Shown here: positions 44,940 to 57,492 of the stretch, one piece after another | Layout of the letters: every line of letters starts with the position of its first letter | How positions within the stretch are numbered: the first letter of the stretch is position 1 | Source: Nemophila menziesii | Lineage: Eukaryota; Streptophyta; Magnoliopsida; Boraginales; Hydrophyllaceae | Length of the DNA: 64,000 nucleotides | Reading direction: 5' to 3' | Assembly (NCBI GenBank): GCA_029959085.1 | Contig: JARWIR010000002.1 | Location: forward strand, 79,760,224-79,824,223 | Translations under genes and position numbers: made by a program | The notes under the pieces: generated by a model | The model's database searches: none | Told to the model about the DNA's origin: nothing | Seen by the model: the letters and a program-made list of their open reading frames with translations, nothing else

Positions 44940-47900
44940 GATACATCTCTATCTTGATAGTTCTACGTTCCGGGTAGCACACTTAGCCAAAGAATCTACG
45001 ACAGAAATTTTATCATCCATTTTCAGTTTTCTTTCACAATTGACTAGATAACTCATCAAATTTCTGTTTTTTTATGAATACCTTGAATGATTTCAAGATT
45101 TTTAAAGTCAAAAGAACAACTCCAAAATTTGAGGTCAGCAACTGACCTCATAGCCTACAAGATAGCATAGGCTTCCCCTTCCATACAAGATTTAATTACA
45201 CATTATTTTGCAACCCTGTGGGTAATATTTCTTTTCTTATTGATTGTTATTGAAGATATTCCCGCTACTTCCCATTCCTTAGTGAATCATGTGTCATTAA
45301 GCCACATCACTTTTGTTTAATCATCGATCGCCAAATTATTCGAAGTATTCACCTTCTCCAAGAAACTACTCCCGTCCATTTCCTCATTTTGACCATCAAG
45401 TTTTGTGTCAAAGAGTTCATTAAGGAGTTTTTTAGATTTCCTAATTATTTCCTTAACGACCCATATTTTCTTATCGAAATAACTTTGCATCCTAACCTTC
45501 CAAATGTTCCACAATACGCACAAGATGTAAGCGCGCACTTTCCTTCGATCTCAACCATTTTTGTATCAGTATCAACCATCTTAATAATCCAGTCTCTACT
45601 GTACCCACTCTATTCAAATTCAATCTCAACTTGCATTGAAGATGATGCTCAAACTCCTTCACTAAAAGGACATTTGAGGAAAAGATGTTCCATCAATTCC
45701 TCCCCCTGCTCACACCAATTACATATTCCGTTGTTCGTACATTACCTCTTGCGCAGGTTGACTTTTGTAGGAATAAATTCATTACAAAGTTTCCATGCAA
45801 AATCTTTTTTTTACAGGACATTAGATTTCCAAACAATATTCCATATTTCACTTTTATTATTTTCTCCCACTCTTAAAGTTTGAAACTCACCCTGGATTTT
45901 TTGTTTGATAAGCAAATGATACCCAATTTTTTTAAAGAATGTTCCATCTTTCGTAAATGGCCAAATAATTTTGTCTTCTTTCTCTAACTACATTATTAGA
46001 ACCCTGGTAAATTTATAAGCCATCTCCGTTCCGCAGAATTTAAAACTTTTTCAGTGTCCCAACTTGTCATATCTTGATTAAACAATTGAGCTACCCTATA
46101 AAGGTTACAATCTTTCAATTTTTCGATTCTAACTTCTTTCTTGACCCATAATTGCTCCAATATATTGACGTCAAGTCCATTTCCAATTTTCCAGATACAT
46201 TCATTCTTTAAGAGTTGCAATCCCTTTGAAAATGCTAGCACAGCTCCAAGATCTTTTCTTAGACAACTTTATGTCCCACATGGATGATTTAGGATAATGG
46301 ATACCTTTAAGAACCCTAACTTCTAAGGAATTCAGATTATTTAGTAGTCTCCAAGCTTGATTAGCCAGTATAGCGATGTTCATTTTTTGAAAATTTCTAA
46401 AGCCGATTCCACCAATAGAGTTTACTCTAGCAATTTTCTTCCATGCAACCCAGTGTATTCTTTTCTTGTGGTTAGTATCCCACCAAAAGCTTGCGATCAT
46501 ACTTTACATCTTTTTACGAAGAGTTTTAAAGAATTCAAAAATCGACATCGCATAGTTAGGAATGACATGAAGTACGACTTTAATTAACACTCTTTTGCAA
46601 CCATACGATAAAAGATTTAAGATCCATGATGCGACTTCCTCATCAATCTACCTTTGATATAGTCCAAATTCTCCATTGTCACTCTTTTAAGGGTAAGTGG
46701 GATACCTAGATACTTATCAAAAGATTTGGTACACCCAATGTCAAGTGATTTCACGACCTCCTTATAGACTTCCTCTGGTGTTTCACTACTGGAAAAATAT
46801 CCAATTGTTTGAAATTAATCCTTTGACTTGACGCCCTACAATAACAAGATATGGTGTTCTTAAAAGCTTCAATATCTTATCTATCGATGTCGACAAAAAA
46901 TAAAGCGTTCTCGGTGAATAGTAGTTTCGTAAGTTTTGGATAGGATCTAGTAATTGGGATACACTTTATGTTACCTTCTCTACAGTGATAATTGATTAAA
47001 CTAATGAGACCTTCAGTTAAGAGAGAAAACATTAAGGGAGATAACAGATCTCCTTGTCAAATACCTTGTTTGGTGAGAACTTTGTATGTCTTTCCCCATT
47101 TACTTTGATCTCAAAGGACGCGGTCAAAATACAGTTAAGAATCCAGTCTCTCCATATCTTACAAAAACCAAGTTTTTGAGAATTTCTATTAAAAACACCC
47201 AATTGACTTGGTCAAATGCCTTCGCAATGTCTAATTTAACGACCGCGTAATTTTTCTTTGATCTTCTTTCTTATTTAAGAAAGAAAGATACTTCCTAGGA
47301 AATCAAAATGTTATCTTGTATGATTTTCACTCTACTGCAAGAATATTGAGTTGGTGTGATGATTTCATCCATAAAGGTTTGGAGAGTGAGTGCTAGAATC
47401 TTAGCGATGATCTTATTGCTAAAGTTAATACACAACATTGGTCTGAAATCACTAACATATTCTTGAAAATCACCTTTTGACACCAGTGCAATGAGCGTGT
47501 CGTTGATTTTATTAAACGACATATTATTGATAAAGAAACCCACAACCATTATGTATATATCATTTTTCAGAATATCCCAAAATATTTGATGGAAATTACC
47601 AGGTTAACCATCCGGTCCCGGTGCCTCGGATTCTGACATACTGAACATTGTGTTTATTACTTCCTCCAATGCTGGTTTTTGTAAATTCGTAGTTCATACA
47701 CTCTTCGATCAATGTTTCTTCACATAGTTGTCGACCTATGAAAAAACCTAGTATTTTTGTCTCCTTTGCGTATCCAAAGGTTTCTTTCCCTGTATGCCTA
47801 GAACATTTCTTCGTTACTCCAGAGTTCGTCTCTAGTTCTTGTAATTCACTCTTCCTTTGTGATTTACTTCATTTGCGTCCTAGGAATGTTTGTCGATACT

Positions 47901-48480
47901 TATTTATGGGTTTCCTATTATTCACGAAAGTTTTTTTGCTCCAACCCGTCAAAGCAAGGCATGTCACATCCCTTTTAATGCAAAAATTTGGATATTCTTA
48001 CACTGGATGATTTATCCAAAGCGCTTCCGATCACGTCCCTACGGTATTGATTCTCGATCAACCTAGATTCAGACGTGAAGTACCTCGAGAGAATGTCCTT
48101 TTTATATCTATTTGAAGGATTAACGAAGTATGATCTGAACCAATCAGTGGTGCTACCTTAACTATTGAATGTGGAATAGCTTTGTCAGGTAACAATCAAG
48201 TATTTCTTTAACAATCTCAACCCCTTTTCTTTTATTTGTTCAAATGAAGAAACATCTTTTAGTTGGTAATTTGATTAATCCATTATTATTGATGAAATTA
48301 TTAAACTTGATTATTCTTTCGAGATTAGGTGCAAGTTTACCTTGCTTCTCTGAGTTTTCTGTAACATCATTGAAAATGAGCCCATTGATTCCAACTGTCT
48401 TATTTTCCCTTGAAAAGTTTCCGTTGTAGTTATATTGACTAATTTTGTTCGTGGTCAACAAATTTTGACGGGATATGGGT
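44940..48480 (-). pseudogene. Degenerate L1-type LINE ORF2 (endonuclease, RT, zinc segment, RNase H)
   Basis: Reading leftwards on the minus strand: endonuclease (about 48060-48430) with TENSEKQGKL, FNNFINNNGLIKLP and SDHTSLILQ. RT: DTLIALVSKGDFQEYVSDFR and IAKILALTLQTF (47300-47530), a YADD-box relic FFVDID (about 46895), then TNHKKRIHWVAWKKI and GGIGFRNFQKMNIAILANQA (46380-46480). Next the zf-RVT/linker (45540-45760), VLWNIWKVRMQSYF (about 45490) and an RNase H relic (RSVADLKFWSC, about 45125). Many stops and shifts make it dead. The order is complete, unlike the LINE at 16.7 kb. Confidence 0.8.
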
Positions 48481-48779
48481 GTTATTTTATGAGATTATTA
48501 TCTATAAGGTCTTGAAGATTTCTCTTCTTGAGCAATGTGTTTCTATAATCTTGTATCTTCTCTGAAAAAAATTAGATTCATTAAAATTAAATTAAAATAA
48601 ATTGCTTATCTTTTTATTCCCTAATTACACATTATATATACTACACCTAATCTTTTTTTCCAATAAAGTAAATATTACAAATATAAAATATTAACCTACA
48701 CCTCTTTTTCCACATAAGTTAAAAATGTAATGAAATGAATCCAAAAGATTGTCATTTTTCCAATTTAGTTAAGTCCAGA

Positions 48780-49040
48780 TTCCATCGAACGCTTTTGGAA
48801 ACTATGTCCGCCACTCCAATAAGTTCTCTCTTAACATGTAGTACCATTCTGGGAATTTGTCCATCCATCTCCAGAGTTCAACAGTCATTAACTGGATTCT
48901 CCAATTAAAACCCTTTCGCTTGTTAATGTCTTGAATAACTTCAAAGTTATCAGAGTAAAAAGAGAAACTCTAAATATTATGATCTGCAACAGATCTCATG
49001 GCCAACAAGATGGCCCAAATTTCACCCCCTGCAATACTAT
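48780..49040 (-). pseudogene. LINE RNase H fragment
   Basis: Minus strand reads AGGEIWAILLAMRSVADHNI, a stop, and DNFEVIQDINKRKGFNWRI. It corresponds to the RNase H segment also seen at about 45100-45180, so it is a second copy of the same LINE family's 3' part. Confidence 0.65.
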
Positions 49041-50290
49041 ACCTAATATATACCTACCAAAACCCTACACTCACATTTCTTTCTCGTTTCTATATTCTCT
49101 CTCTTTCTTTCATACAAAACATAATACTCTCTCTCCTCCTGTTTCTTTCCATTTCTTTTCTTTTGCAATCATCTATTTCCTTCTCTTTTGCAGGCATGGA
49201 AGATGAAGTGAACTCCAGTTTGAGCTCTGGGTGTGGCTAGTTTCATGAGAAGACCACTCGTGAAGCTGCAACAGATCTGGCGATAAGCATACTTCGTGAA
49301 GATCTGAGGCAACCATGTCAACTGCCTGAGAAGCTGTGAAGGAGAATGAGTCATGAGGAGCTCATGAAGGTTGCCATGGCATTTTGTGGGTGAAAAAGTT
49401 TGGAGATCCAGCGCAAAGATAGAGATCTCAATCGATCGAGTTCGTCTGACCTTCAATGCAGACTAGATCCATGCATTCGAGTTCGTCTGACTTCAAGCAA
49501 GACGAGAATTCTCAGTTCGTGGAAGAAAGAGTTCTCATTCTGGCGAGAAAAAGATGCAGAAGCTCTCGTGTTTGGCGAATCAACCTCCATTGAAGCACAT
49601 CTACCTTCTTTCTCCTTCTTCGGCGAAGCACACCTCCATTCTTTCTCCTTCTCTGGCGAAACAACCTCATTCCTGTTGTTCGTGAAGAAGCTACATGGTA
49701 GATCTTATCTTTTGATTTTTTTAACCGTCTAATACAATACACTTTAGTATTTATTTTCTTTTTCTTTTCTTTTTCATTTTTTTTGTATTATTTTTAACTT
49801 TAAAATTGTATTTTGAATTTAAATTCTTTGTAAATTGTTTTGGTTGCTAATGGAATTGACTTATAAACAGTTGTTGAGTATTATTCAATTTTTTTAGAAT
49901 ACTCAGTGCTTTTCACAGAATACTGAATAGTTTATCTGAATACTTAGTGTTTTTCTTTGAGTACTTTGAGAAAATTCCTGATACTTTGTGTTTTTATTTT
50001 ACGATACTAAGTGAAATTTCCACAATACTCAGTGTTTTTCCCGATACTCAGTGTTTTTATCCGATACTCTGTTTTTTCGATACTCAGTGTTTTTTCCGAT
50101 ACTCTGTATTTTTTACTGAGTACTCCATAAAATCTCGAAGATGGTTGGAGTGCCGGCAATAGTTTGTGGGTGGTGGCTGGTGTCACTTATTTTTTTCTTT
50201 ATGTAATTTTAGTTTTATATGAGGGTATTTTAGTATTTTGTCATCCATAAGATTGAGTAGTGGTCTCTTTTAAAAAGAATCTAATTTCAC
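49041..50290. other. Probable TIR-element cargo with repeats; no definite gene
   Basis: A CT-rich leader-like stretch (49075-49190) is followed by short exon-like pieces. Three related units of about 45 bp contain 'ggcga(a/r)...cacctccatt' at 49570-49680. At 49895-50125 about ten copies of 'gatactcagtgttttt' variants occur. The right side (50215-50290) resembles, inverted, the left end of the 20325 element (gaaattagattc...aaaagag...actac). No left end was found. Confidence 0.4.
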
Positions 50291-51595
50291 GTTTCTTATA
50301 TGGCATAATATATCTCTCCAAGACCTCATAGGTCAATCACCCTTACTTTATTTATTTTGTTAAGAAAAATCTACCGGTTACCTATCATTCATAAATTACA
50401 AGATAAAAAAAGAAATTAAAAAACAAAATATAAAATACCATGACAAAGTGTAAAATATAATTAAAAAAATAAAATGTTAAATACCAATTTTTCATTTTAA
50501 TAACTTAGCATATCAATGTAATATTATATCTTCTTGGTTTATAGATTAACTTTTCCAGCGTCGTTGGTTTATTTAGGTCGATTTGTGGTACGCATTGTGA
50601 GTTCTTATACTTTGTGTGTGGATAAGATCTATTGTAATCTGAAGTATTTTTGTGGATGAGCTATTCTCATCGAACTCAATGTGAATGTAGGTTTTTCCGA
50701 ATCACGTTGATTTTTCAGTTTTAAATTGTTTTTTTTTGTCAAAAAATATAGTATTAAAAGAAATGCTACATATTCAAGTGTCAGATTGCCAACGAGATCT
50801 CTGCTACTTGACGTTATACAATTATTGTTTCTTTTTATTTTACAGTTTAAATGACAAGTAAAAGGATATTAGGAGACTTTCGAAGCATCCAGTCGAGGCT
50901 TTTGTCTAGTGTGTGTAGAAGAGATTATCGTATTGGTGTCGTATGTAGGAAAGTAATAGATGAAAGACCGGGCCACTAATAATCAACCATATGGAAGAAG
51001 AACTTGGCCTGTGCGGTAGGCCAAATTTGAAAGGTAAAACATATACAAGTTTATAAGGCTCGAAACCTATGTTGAATTTTTAAAGGCTCAAAGCTTATAT
51101 AGATCTTGAAACCTAGACTAAATTTTAACGGATCAAAATTTAAAAGAGTTAAAAATACTTGAACCTTTGATTCAAACTTGTATGCTCGAAGAAAAAATTG
51201 CTTTATGACGAAAAATTCTTATGGACATCATGAATACTGAAGAATAATATTTTGTTAAAGAAAAAAAATTGCATTCTTGAAGTGTCGCACTAAAGTAACA
51301 ATAATTTCTATGTGGGTTAAAGTATAAATGCTACACGAAAATATTATCATGTTGATTGGCATGTTATTGCTTCAAATTGTCTTCCATGTCTTTGGGTCGT
51401 GTGGATCCATCATTTTCAATGCTTGAGGTTTGTTCTTCACGTGATCATTGACTTATGTATGATATGTTGAATTTTTTGTGTATATTCCATCCTTCGTATT
51501 TGACCATATGAACTCAAGACCGGTCTTAGGAGGAGGCGAAGGAAGCCTTGGTCTTGGTCCCACGCCCATTCTAATAGTTGTAAGGCTCCTTATTT
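50291..51595. other. AT-rich intergenic sequence, no gene seen
   Basis: No ORF of note on either strand. 'ctcaagaccggtcttaggaggaggcgaagg' at about 51510-51545 is a GC-richer island like those in old dispersed repeats. Confidence 0.4.
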
Positions 51596-51596
51596 T

Positions 51597-53825
51597 TTTT
51601 AGAGACAATTGCTAATTAGGTTCATAACCCAACAAATCATTCTTTAAGAAGTCCAACCTATAATTTTGGATGAATAAGTCCTAAAATATTATTTCGGGTT
51701 TTTATAGAGATAATAGCTAATTAGATCCAAAACCCAACAAATTATGCTTTAATAAGTCCAACCCAAAATTTTGGATGAATAAGGTCCAAAAATATTATTT
51801 TTGTCTTATATTATACCCAATATAACCTTATAAAAAAATTAAAATAAAAAGTGAAACATAAAACCTAATAGTCATCTCTTCACACCCGCTCTCCTACACA
51901 AGAAACCGCCGCCGCTCGTGGACTATTCCCCACCATCATCAACCCTTGCTTGGCTACGCCATTACCAATCGAAGACCCAAATTAAGGTAAGAAAATAATT
52001 TTTACCATTGAAACTCTAAAAAATTGAATTATTTTTGAACTAATCTCATCACTTCTACAATTTTTTAAAATTGTCTGATTTAAATAGAATTACAATCGTG
52101 ATTTTATAATATTATAATACAAATCATAGCTATTTTATGACCAATGGAGAAGTGACACGCTGCGAATAATATTGCATTTTTTATTATCGTCGTGGTGTTT
52201 ATTATATTTTTATATGAATCCTACAATGGCCATTTTATGTACAATCATGATGTTTATTATATTTGTATACAAATCCTACAATGGACAAATGACCATTAGA
52301 AGACTTTTACCGCATAAAAAGTGATGCGTTGAGACTACCTATTTTTTTGAATTGCTTTATAGTATATTGGAATTTGGTTATTTACTGTATTTTTTGAATC
52401 TTTTGCAATAAATGTTTATTTGATACAATTGCTAAATTTTGATCTTATATTGTATTTTTTGAATTATTTTGCAGTAAATATTCATTTGATGCAACACTGA
52501 AAATATTTACATAGCCCAGATTGTGTCGGACAACATAGTGAATTTGCGTTGGTCAACCCGTGAATTTGCATCGGACAGCCCAATAAATTTATGTAGGACT
52601 ACCAGTGAATTTGTGTCGGACAACCCAGTGAATTTGTGTCGGATAGCCCAATGAATTGTATGAATTTGTATCGAGCAACCTAGTGAATTTGTATCAAACC
52701 AGTGAACTGTGTTATAGCCCACTGGAGGGTATTTTGGACATGGATTGCTAGTGAAATAGGCTGGACCTTGTGAAAAAAGTTAATTTAGTTGTGGCCCTTT
52801 TGAATTAAAACCCCTTTATTATATACCCAATATAACCTTACAAAAAAAAGTAAAGATTAAAAGATACACGTTGAAAACAAAAAATGAAAAGAAAAAGTAA
52901 AGATTAAAAAACAATGAGACATAAAACCTAAAACTCATCTCTTCACACTCGATTTTTTTTTTCAAACTTCACACTCGTATTCGAACAAAAAAAAAATCTC
53001 TTCGCACTCACTTTCCTACCAAGCCGCTTTCATGCACAAGACAACCGCAACTATGCGGGGACCATACTCCACCATCATCGTCAAACCGGCTTGGCTACAC
53101 ATCAACAATTGAAGAACCCAAGTTAAGGTAAAAAAACAATTTTTACCATTGAAACTCTAAAAAAATCGATTTAATTTTAACCTCGTCTCATCAATTTACA
53201 ATTATTCAAAATTATCTACAATGACCATTTTATGATAGTTGTTTATTGTTTTTATACAAATCCTTGACAGTGGTGTTTTTTTGTACAAATCCTAAAATGT
53301 TTATTTATGACAATTGGACCTAAAGACAATTTTATACAAATCCTACAATGACCATTTTATGACAGTCGTGTTGTTTATTATTTATTGTACAAATCCTAGA
53401 ATGGCCATTTTATGATAGTTGGAAGCCTTTTACTGTATGAGAGACGTGATGCGCTGAGAATAGCGTATATCGGGAGAGATACCTTGTGACGTTTTGTGGG
53501 TCCCATGATATTTCGTGGAAAATTTGGTCTTATACTGCATTTTTTGAATTGTTTTTCAGTAAATATTCATTTTACGCAACTGCCGAAGATGGTTACACAA
53601 CCCACTAAATTATGTTGTACAACCCAACATCGTTTGATGGGAAGCCCATATCTCGTTTGATGGGATGTTTGCCAACTCAGTTGTTACACAACCCACTAGC
53701 TCATTAAATTATGTTGTAGCCTAGTGAAGGGTATTATGGACCTGGATTATTAGTGAAGTGTGTTGGATCTTATGAAGAAAGTTTGTTGAACTATGACCCT
53801 TTTGAGGTAAAACCCTTTTTTTATA
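51597..53825 (+). repeat. Tandem pair of about 1-kb repeat units plus a 105-bp duplicated leader
   Basis: Unit 1 (about 51807-52815) and unit 2 (about 52815-53823) share in order: 'acccaatataaccttA', 'catctcttcacac', 'cttggctac...aagacccaaattaaggta', 'ttaccattgaaactctaaaaaa' and an end like 'agtgaa...gtattntggac.tggatt..tagtgaa' then 'aaaaccccttt'. Before unit 1, 51600-51700 and 51705-51805 are direct copies (aacccaacaaat, aagtccaacc, ttttggatgaataag). Probably a duplicated TIR element; termini were not resolved. Confidence 0.65.
52530..52705 (+). repeat. 25-bp minisatellite inside unit 1
   Basis: About seven degenerate copies of CAGTGAATTTGTGTCGGACA followed by 'accca'. Unit 2 contains only related scattered phrases (aacccactaaattatgttgta), so the expansion is specific to unit 1. 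Confidence 0.75.
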
Positions 53826-54274
53826 TATAACTTGTTCTCTTGTTGACTAAGTCAAGTTAAAGTGTAATATATATATACACACACACACACTAGAAATGCC
53901 CCGTACCTGAAGGTATTTGGGCTAAACTAAATTTAAAAATTAATAAAAAAAATTGTGCAAAATTCATAATTGAATTATATATAAAAGAAGTGCAAATCAT
54001 TCTATTATTTGTAAAAATTAGCTAAATGAAAAAGATAAAAATATGTCAATACATATAATTACCATCTTCAATGTGTATTTATACATTTCACCCATAACTC
54101 GACAAAATGGCGTAACATACGAATATCGTCCATATGAGGAACCTGAACGACAACCTGTTAATTTAAAAATTATAGAAAATTAGTATATAACTTAAATATG
54201 ATACACATTAGTGTTGAATATATAATTTTTTTACCATGTGACCTGAAGGTACTTGCACAAAATTTAATTTATAA
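53826..54274. other. AT-rich spacer with an (AT)n(AC)n microsatellite
   Basis: 'atatatatatacacacacacacac' type run at 53866-53891; otherwise no feature. Confidence 0.5.
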
Positions 54275-54645
54275 GAGTAAATACATCCAATACCCCCTAA
54301 ACTTTGTCTGTTTTGACAGTTTACCCACTACTAGATTTTTCGGGACTGGATGCCCCTTAAAATTCATTTCCGTGACTCGTTTCCCTTTTTAACGGATTCC
54401 GTCCATTTTGGCCGTTAAGTGTCATGTGCAGGTCATGTGGTCAATTTTTTTAATTAAAAATTCATTTTTCTGAATTACTTAGTTAAACCCTTTTTTTAAC
54501 AAAGGAAAAATTGGTATTTCCACATTTTCAAACCTTCAAACCTTCAAACCTTTGAACCTTCAAATCTTCAAACCCTTCAAGCTTCAATTCTTCAAATCTT
54601 CAAACCTTCAAACTTCAATTCTCCAAACCTTCAAACCTTCATACT
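54275..54645 (+). mobile_element. MULE terminus related to the Pack-MULE at 25853, followed by an AAACCTTC repeat
   Basis: GAGTAAATACATCCAATACCCCCT and the phrases 'gtttaccc', 'gactcgtttccc', 'ttccgtccattttggccgttaa' follow the layout of the 25853 TIR (gagtaaat..., cccccta, cgttacccc, ccgtccattttttccgttaa). A tract of 'aaaccttc' units lies at 54527-54640. The opposite end was not found. Confidence 0.55.
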
Positions 54646-55080
54646 CCACCAATCCTTGTTACCATATCAATCAACAAATTTAGTGAATGTATGACAATCT
54701 GGAAAACTCGACAATCAAACATCTCAGTCAATAACATAATAGCCTCTTCCCACTGACCAAAATTGCACAAACCTTGGATCAACGAATTATAAGTGACAAC
54801 GACTCTGGTTTAATATTCCTTTTTTCTAATACCCTAAGCCACTCGATAGCCTTAAGTGTGTACCCTTAAAACAGCTCAGAAGAATAAAGATAAAAAATCA
54901 TCACAACCTCCATCACTCTCTTTACATCTCTTACTAATCCTTTCTTACCATATGAATCAAAAAATATAGTGAATGTATGACAATCAAACCTCTTGGTTAA
55001 TAACATATTAGCCTCTTCCCACCTACCAAAATTACACAAACTTTGGATCAACGAAGAATAAGTGACAACATTTGGGGTTT
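54645..55080 (-). pseudogene. PPR-protein fragments, locally duplicated
   Basis: Two similar minus-strand pieces. At about 54690-54800: VTYNSLIQGLCNFGQWEEAI and MLLTEMFDCRV. At about 54866-55065: LIQSLCNFGRWEEANMLLTK and HTFTIFFDSYGKKGLV. These are P-class pentatricopeptide repeats, which bind organellar RNA in intact proteins. Only about two repeats remain and the frames are broken. They may have been carried by the MULE whose end lies at 54275. Confidence 0.75.
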
Positions 55081-56055
55081 CATCTCAGAAAATAGTTTAA
55101 CGGCATCATCTACAATTCGGTCTTTGTAATAAAATGTCTTTGTAAGTGACTATGATTGATTAATTAATTATCTCACCTCCAAATTGCATACGGGATCTCA
55201 AGGCAAGAAGAACTGAAGCTTCTGCATTAAATCCCACTGATTTTCCTTTAAGTTTACTTTGTTGTGTGTTGCGTATATTAGAAGCCGATAAATTTTAACT
55301 GTTCTCGAATCTGGAAAATTATCCTCTGAGCATTTGATGTAATGGAAGAAAGAAGTAAGAATCTCACTAAGTATGGCATGTGCTCCACGTCAATTATCCG
55401 AATACCAGATAATGCTATGGATAACACTAATATAAAATCAATAATTTTACACTTTTAAGCAAAAGATTACATTAGAAAAAATATCATTACATGTTGTTGT
55501 AACAAATCCTCCACGTTTAGATTTTGTAGAAAACCAGAAGAGATTTTGTAGTTTGAGAGTCATATTGATTACTAATTTAACTACTTTAGTTAATCTAAAC
55601 TAATATTTTCTAATCTATTGCTTTAGATACTAACCACCTCAAGTACACCTATGTATGATTCAATATATACTTGGGTGCGCCTGCATTACAATTATAATTG
55701 AATAAGAAAACAAAATGTAATAGATAACACAATACGGGGATTTGAAGAAAATTCAGTAATTTTAGACACCTATACACGTCTTAAAGCAAAGCAATTGCAC
55801 CATCTTAAGCAATTTGATTTGAAGTTGAAGCCATTTTTTTCGTTTTCCTTGAAACTTAGTCATACCTTCCTTATAATAATTTCTTTGAGGAAAATGGATT
55901 TGCTTCGACAATCCTTCATTAAGAGACATATGCTCACTCAGGATCCGGAAACAAACAAACATGTCATTAAGGTAAAACAGAAGGGTTAATTGCACTGCTA
56001 GTCCCTGTATTCAATAAATTCCACAAAAGCATAGATAACTTCAACTTCATATATA
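55081..56055. other. AT-rich region; short exon-like piece
   Basis: On the minus strand about 55170-55280 an open stretch reads KGKSVGFNAEASVLLALRSR up to a 'ggtgag' donor-like site. I cannot assign it. At 55983 'ttaattgcactgctagtccctgta' resembles the MITE ends at 22.8 kb. No complete gene. Confidence 0.35.
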
Positions 56056-56059
56056 CAAT

Positions 56060-56600
56060 GATAACCTTTATCAATATAAACTAAATCATGTATAGGCTTT
56101 GCAGTGTTAATTTCAAGCATACTCGTGCGTACCTAGTCTAGCCCATGATTCATTAATGAAGTCCATTTGTATAGATTACCCACCTCACTCGCTGCATAAC
56201 TCAAACCTTCATTAGTCCATAAAGCTATAATAATGTGTTTCAACTTTATCCATATAGGAATTCTTTTAGGATCAATTTTCGAAACACATTCCTATTTTCC
56301 AAGCTCTTAACAAAAGTGGTTTACCATTTATATTGTTGAAGAGCTTGATTGCAACTAAATTGATTTTCAAATTTAAAAATAATCACACCATTATCACTCG
56401 ATTTAACTTCAACCTTGCCTAACTTACTCCATTGATATTTAACAAAAATACTAATCATGTAAAAAGGAGGATGAAATTCAATAAACTGACCAACAAGACA
56501 ATTCTTCCACTATTTTGCTTTATTTTCAAGTACTTTAGCTGGTGGCTTAATAATCTTCCAATCCTCCTGTGTAACTGAAGCATGATATTCAAGTTTGAGA
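56060..56600 (-). pseudogene. LINE ORF1 (DUF4283-type) fragment
   Basis: Minus strand, broken by stops and shifts: CLVGQFIEFHPPFYMI, KYQWSKLGKVEVKSSDNGVI and FKFENQ, then in another frame IPIWIKLKHIIIALWTNEGL and SYAASEVGNLYKW. This is the order of the DUF4283 domain of plant L1 ORF1/gag-like proteins (nucleic-acid chaperone part). The zinc knuckle is not seen. Confidence 0.65.
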
Positions 56601-57492
56601 AATTCTTTTATGTTTCTTTCAAATAGATTCACCCATAAAGTTTTTGTTGTATAGTTTAGCTTATTTCCTCATTTAGTCTGCTTTTCAAGTAAGACTTCAT
56701 CGACTTTAACCTCTTCTACATTACTTATTTGAATATCAACTTCATCTATTTCATTGGGCACATTTGACTCATTTCACTAGCGGATAACACTCCAGTACCC
56801 AGTACATCCACTGTTTTTGCTTGAACTTGACATTGGGTCATTGTTCATGAGACAGACGTTTTCGGTGAAGTGTTGCTAGGTAATGAAAGGAGACCATATA
56901 AATTTTGCTAGGTAATGAAAGAAAAAAGAAAAAAAGGTAGAAAAACATGAGTTTGTAAAAAATTAATTATAAATCCCAGATATTCTTAGGATAACAAAAA
57001 ATTAAAGAGTAAAAAACAAAAAATAAAAAAAAAATTGGCTAGAAAAAGAAAGAATTTACATAAAAAGAGCAAACGGAATTTAAAAAATGTTAAAACCATT
57101 AAAACTTTGACGCTCATTTCACTATTTCTTTTTAGTTTCAATTGTTATTAATTTTTTTATTATTAAAATACTTCTTTTTAATATATATAAGGAGCCACTT
57201 TGAAATCGGTATTATTTTGTTTTTAATAAGATTCGATCATAAAATTTCTCAGTCCTAAAATCTATCTTTGTTCTTTTATTTTGAATGTTCGTATCCTATT
57301 CCTATCTTTGAAACTTCCAAAATAATACTTTGAAGATCCATCAAAGAACCCCTGGCCCCGCATCTAGCTTCTTTAGCAAGATTGTCTGTCTGGCGGTTCA
57401 TACTTCTCGGCACGTGCCGAAACGAGATCCGGTTGTAAAGAAGCACAACACTAAGTCACCATTGAAGAGCTTCAAGGATTTGCAGATAAGTT
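56601..57492. other. Spacer with an unassigned ORF next to the Copia LTR
   Basis: AT-rich to 57320. Then 57330-57492 (+) opens MKIHQRTPGPASSFFSKIVC with higher GC and coding-like codons, continuing to SLKSFKDLQI-like sequence and running into the Copia LTR. It looks like a host exon cut by the Copia insertion. Donor not recognised. Confidence 0.35.
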
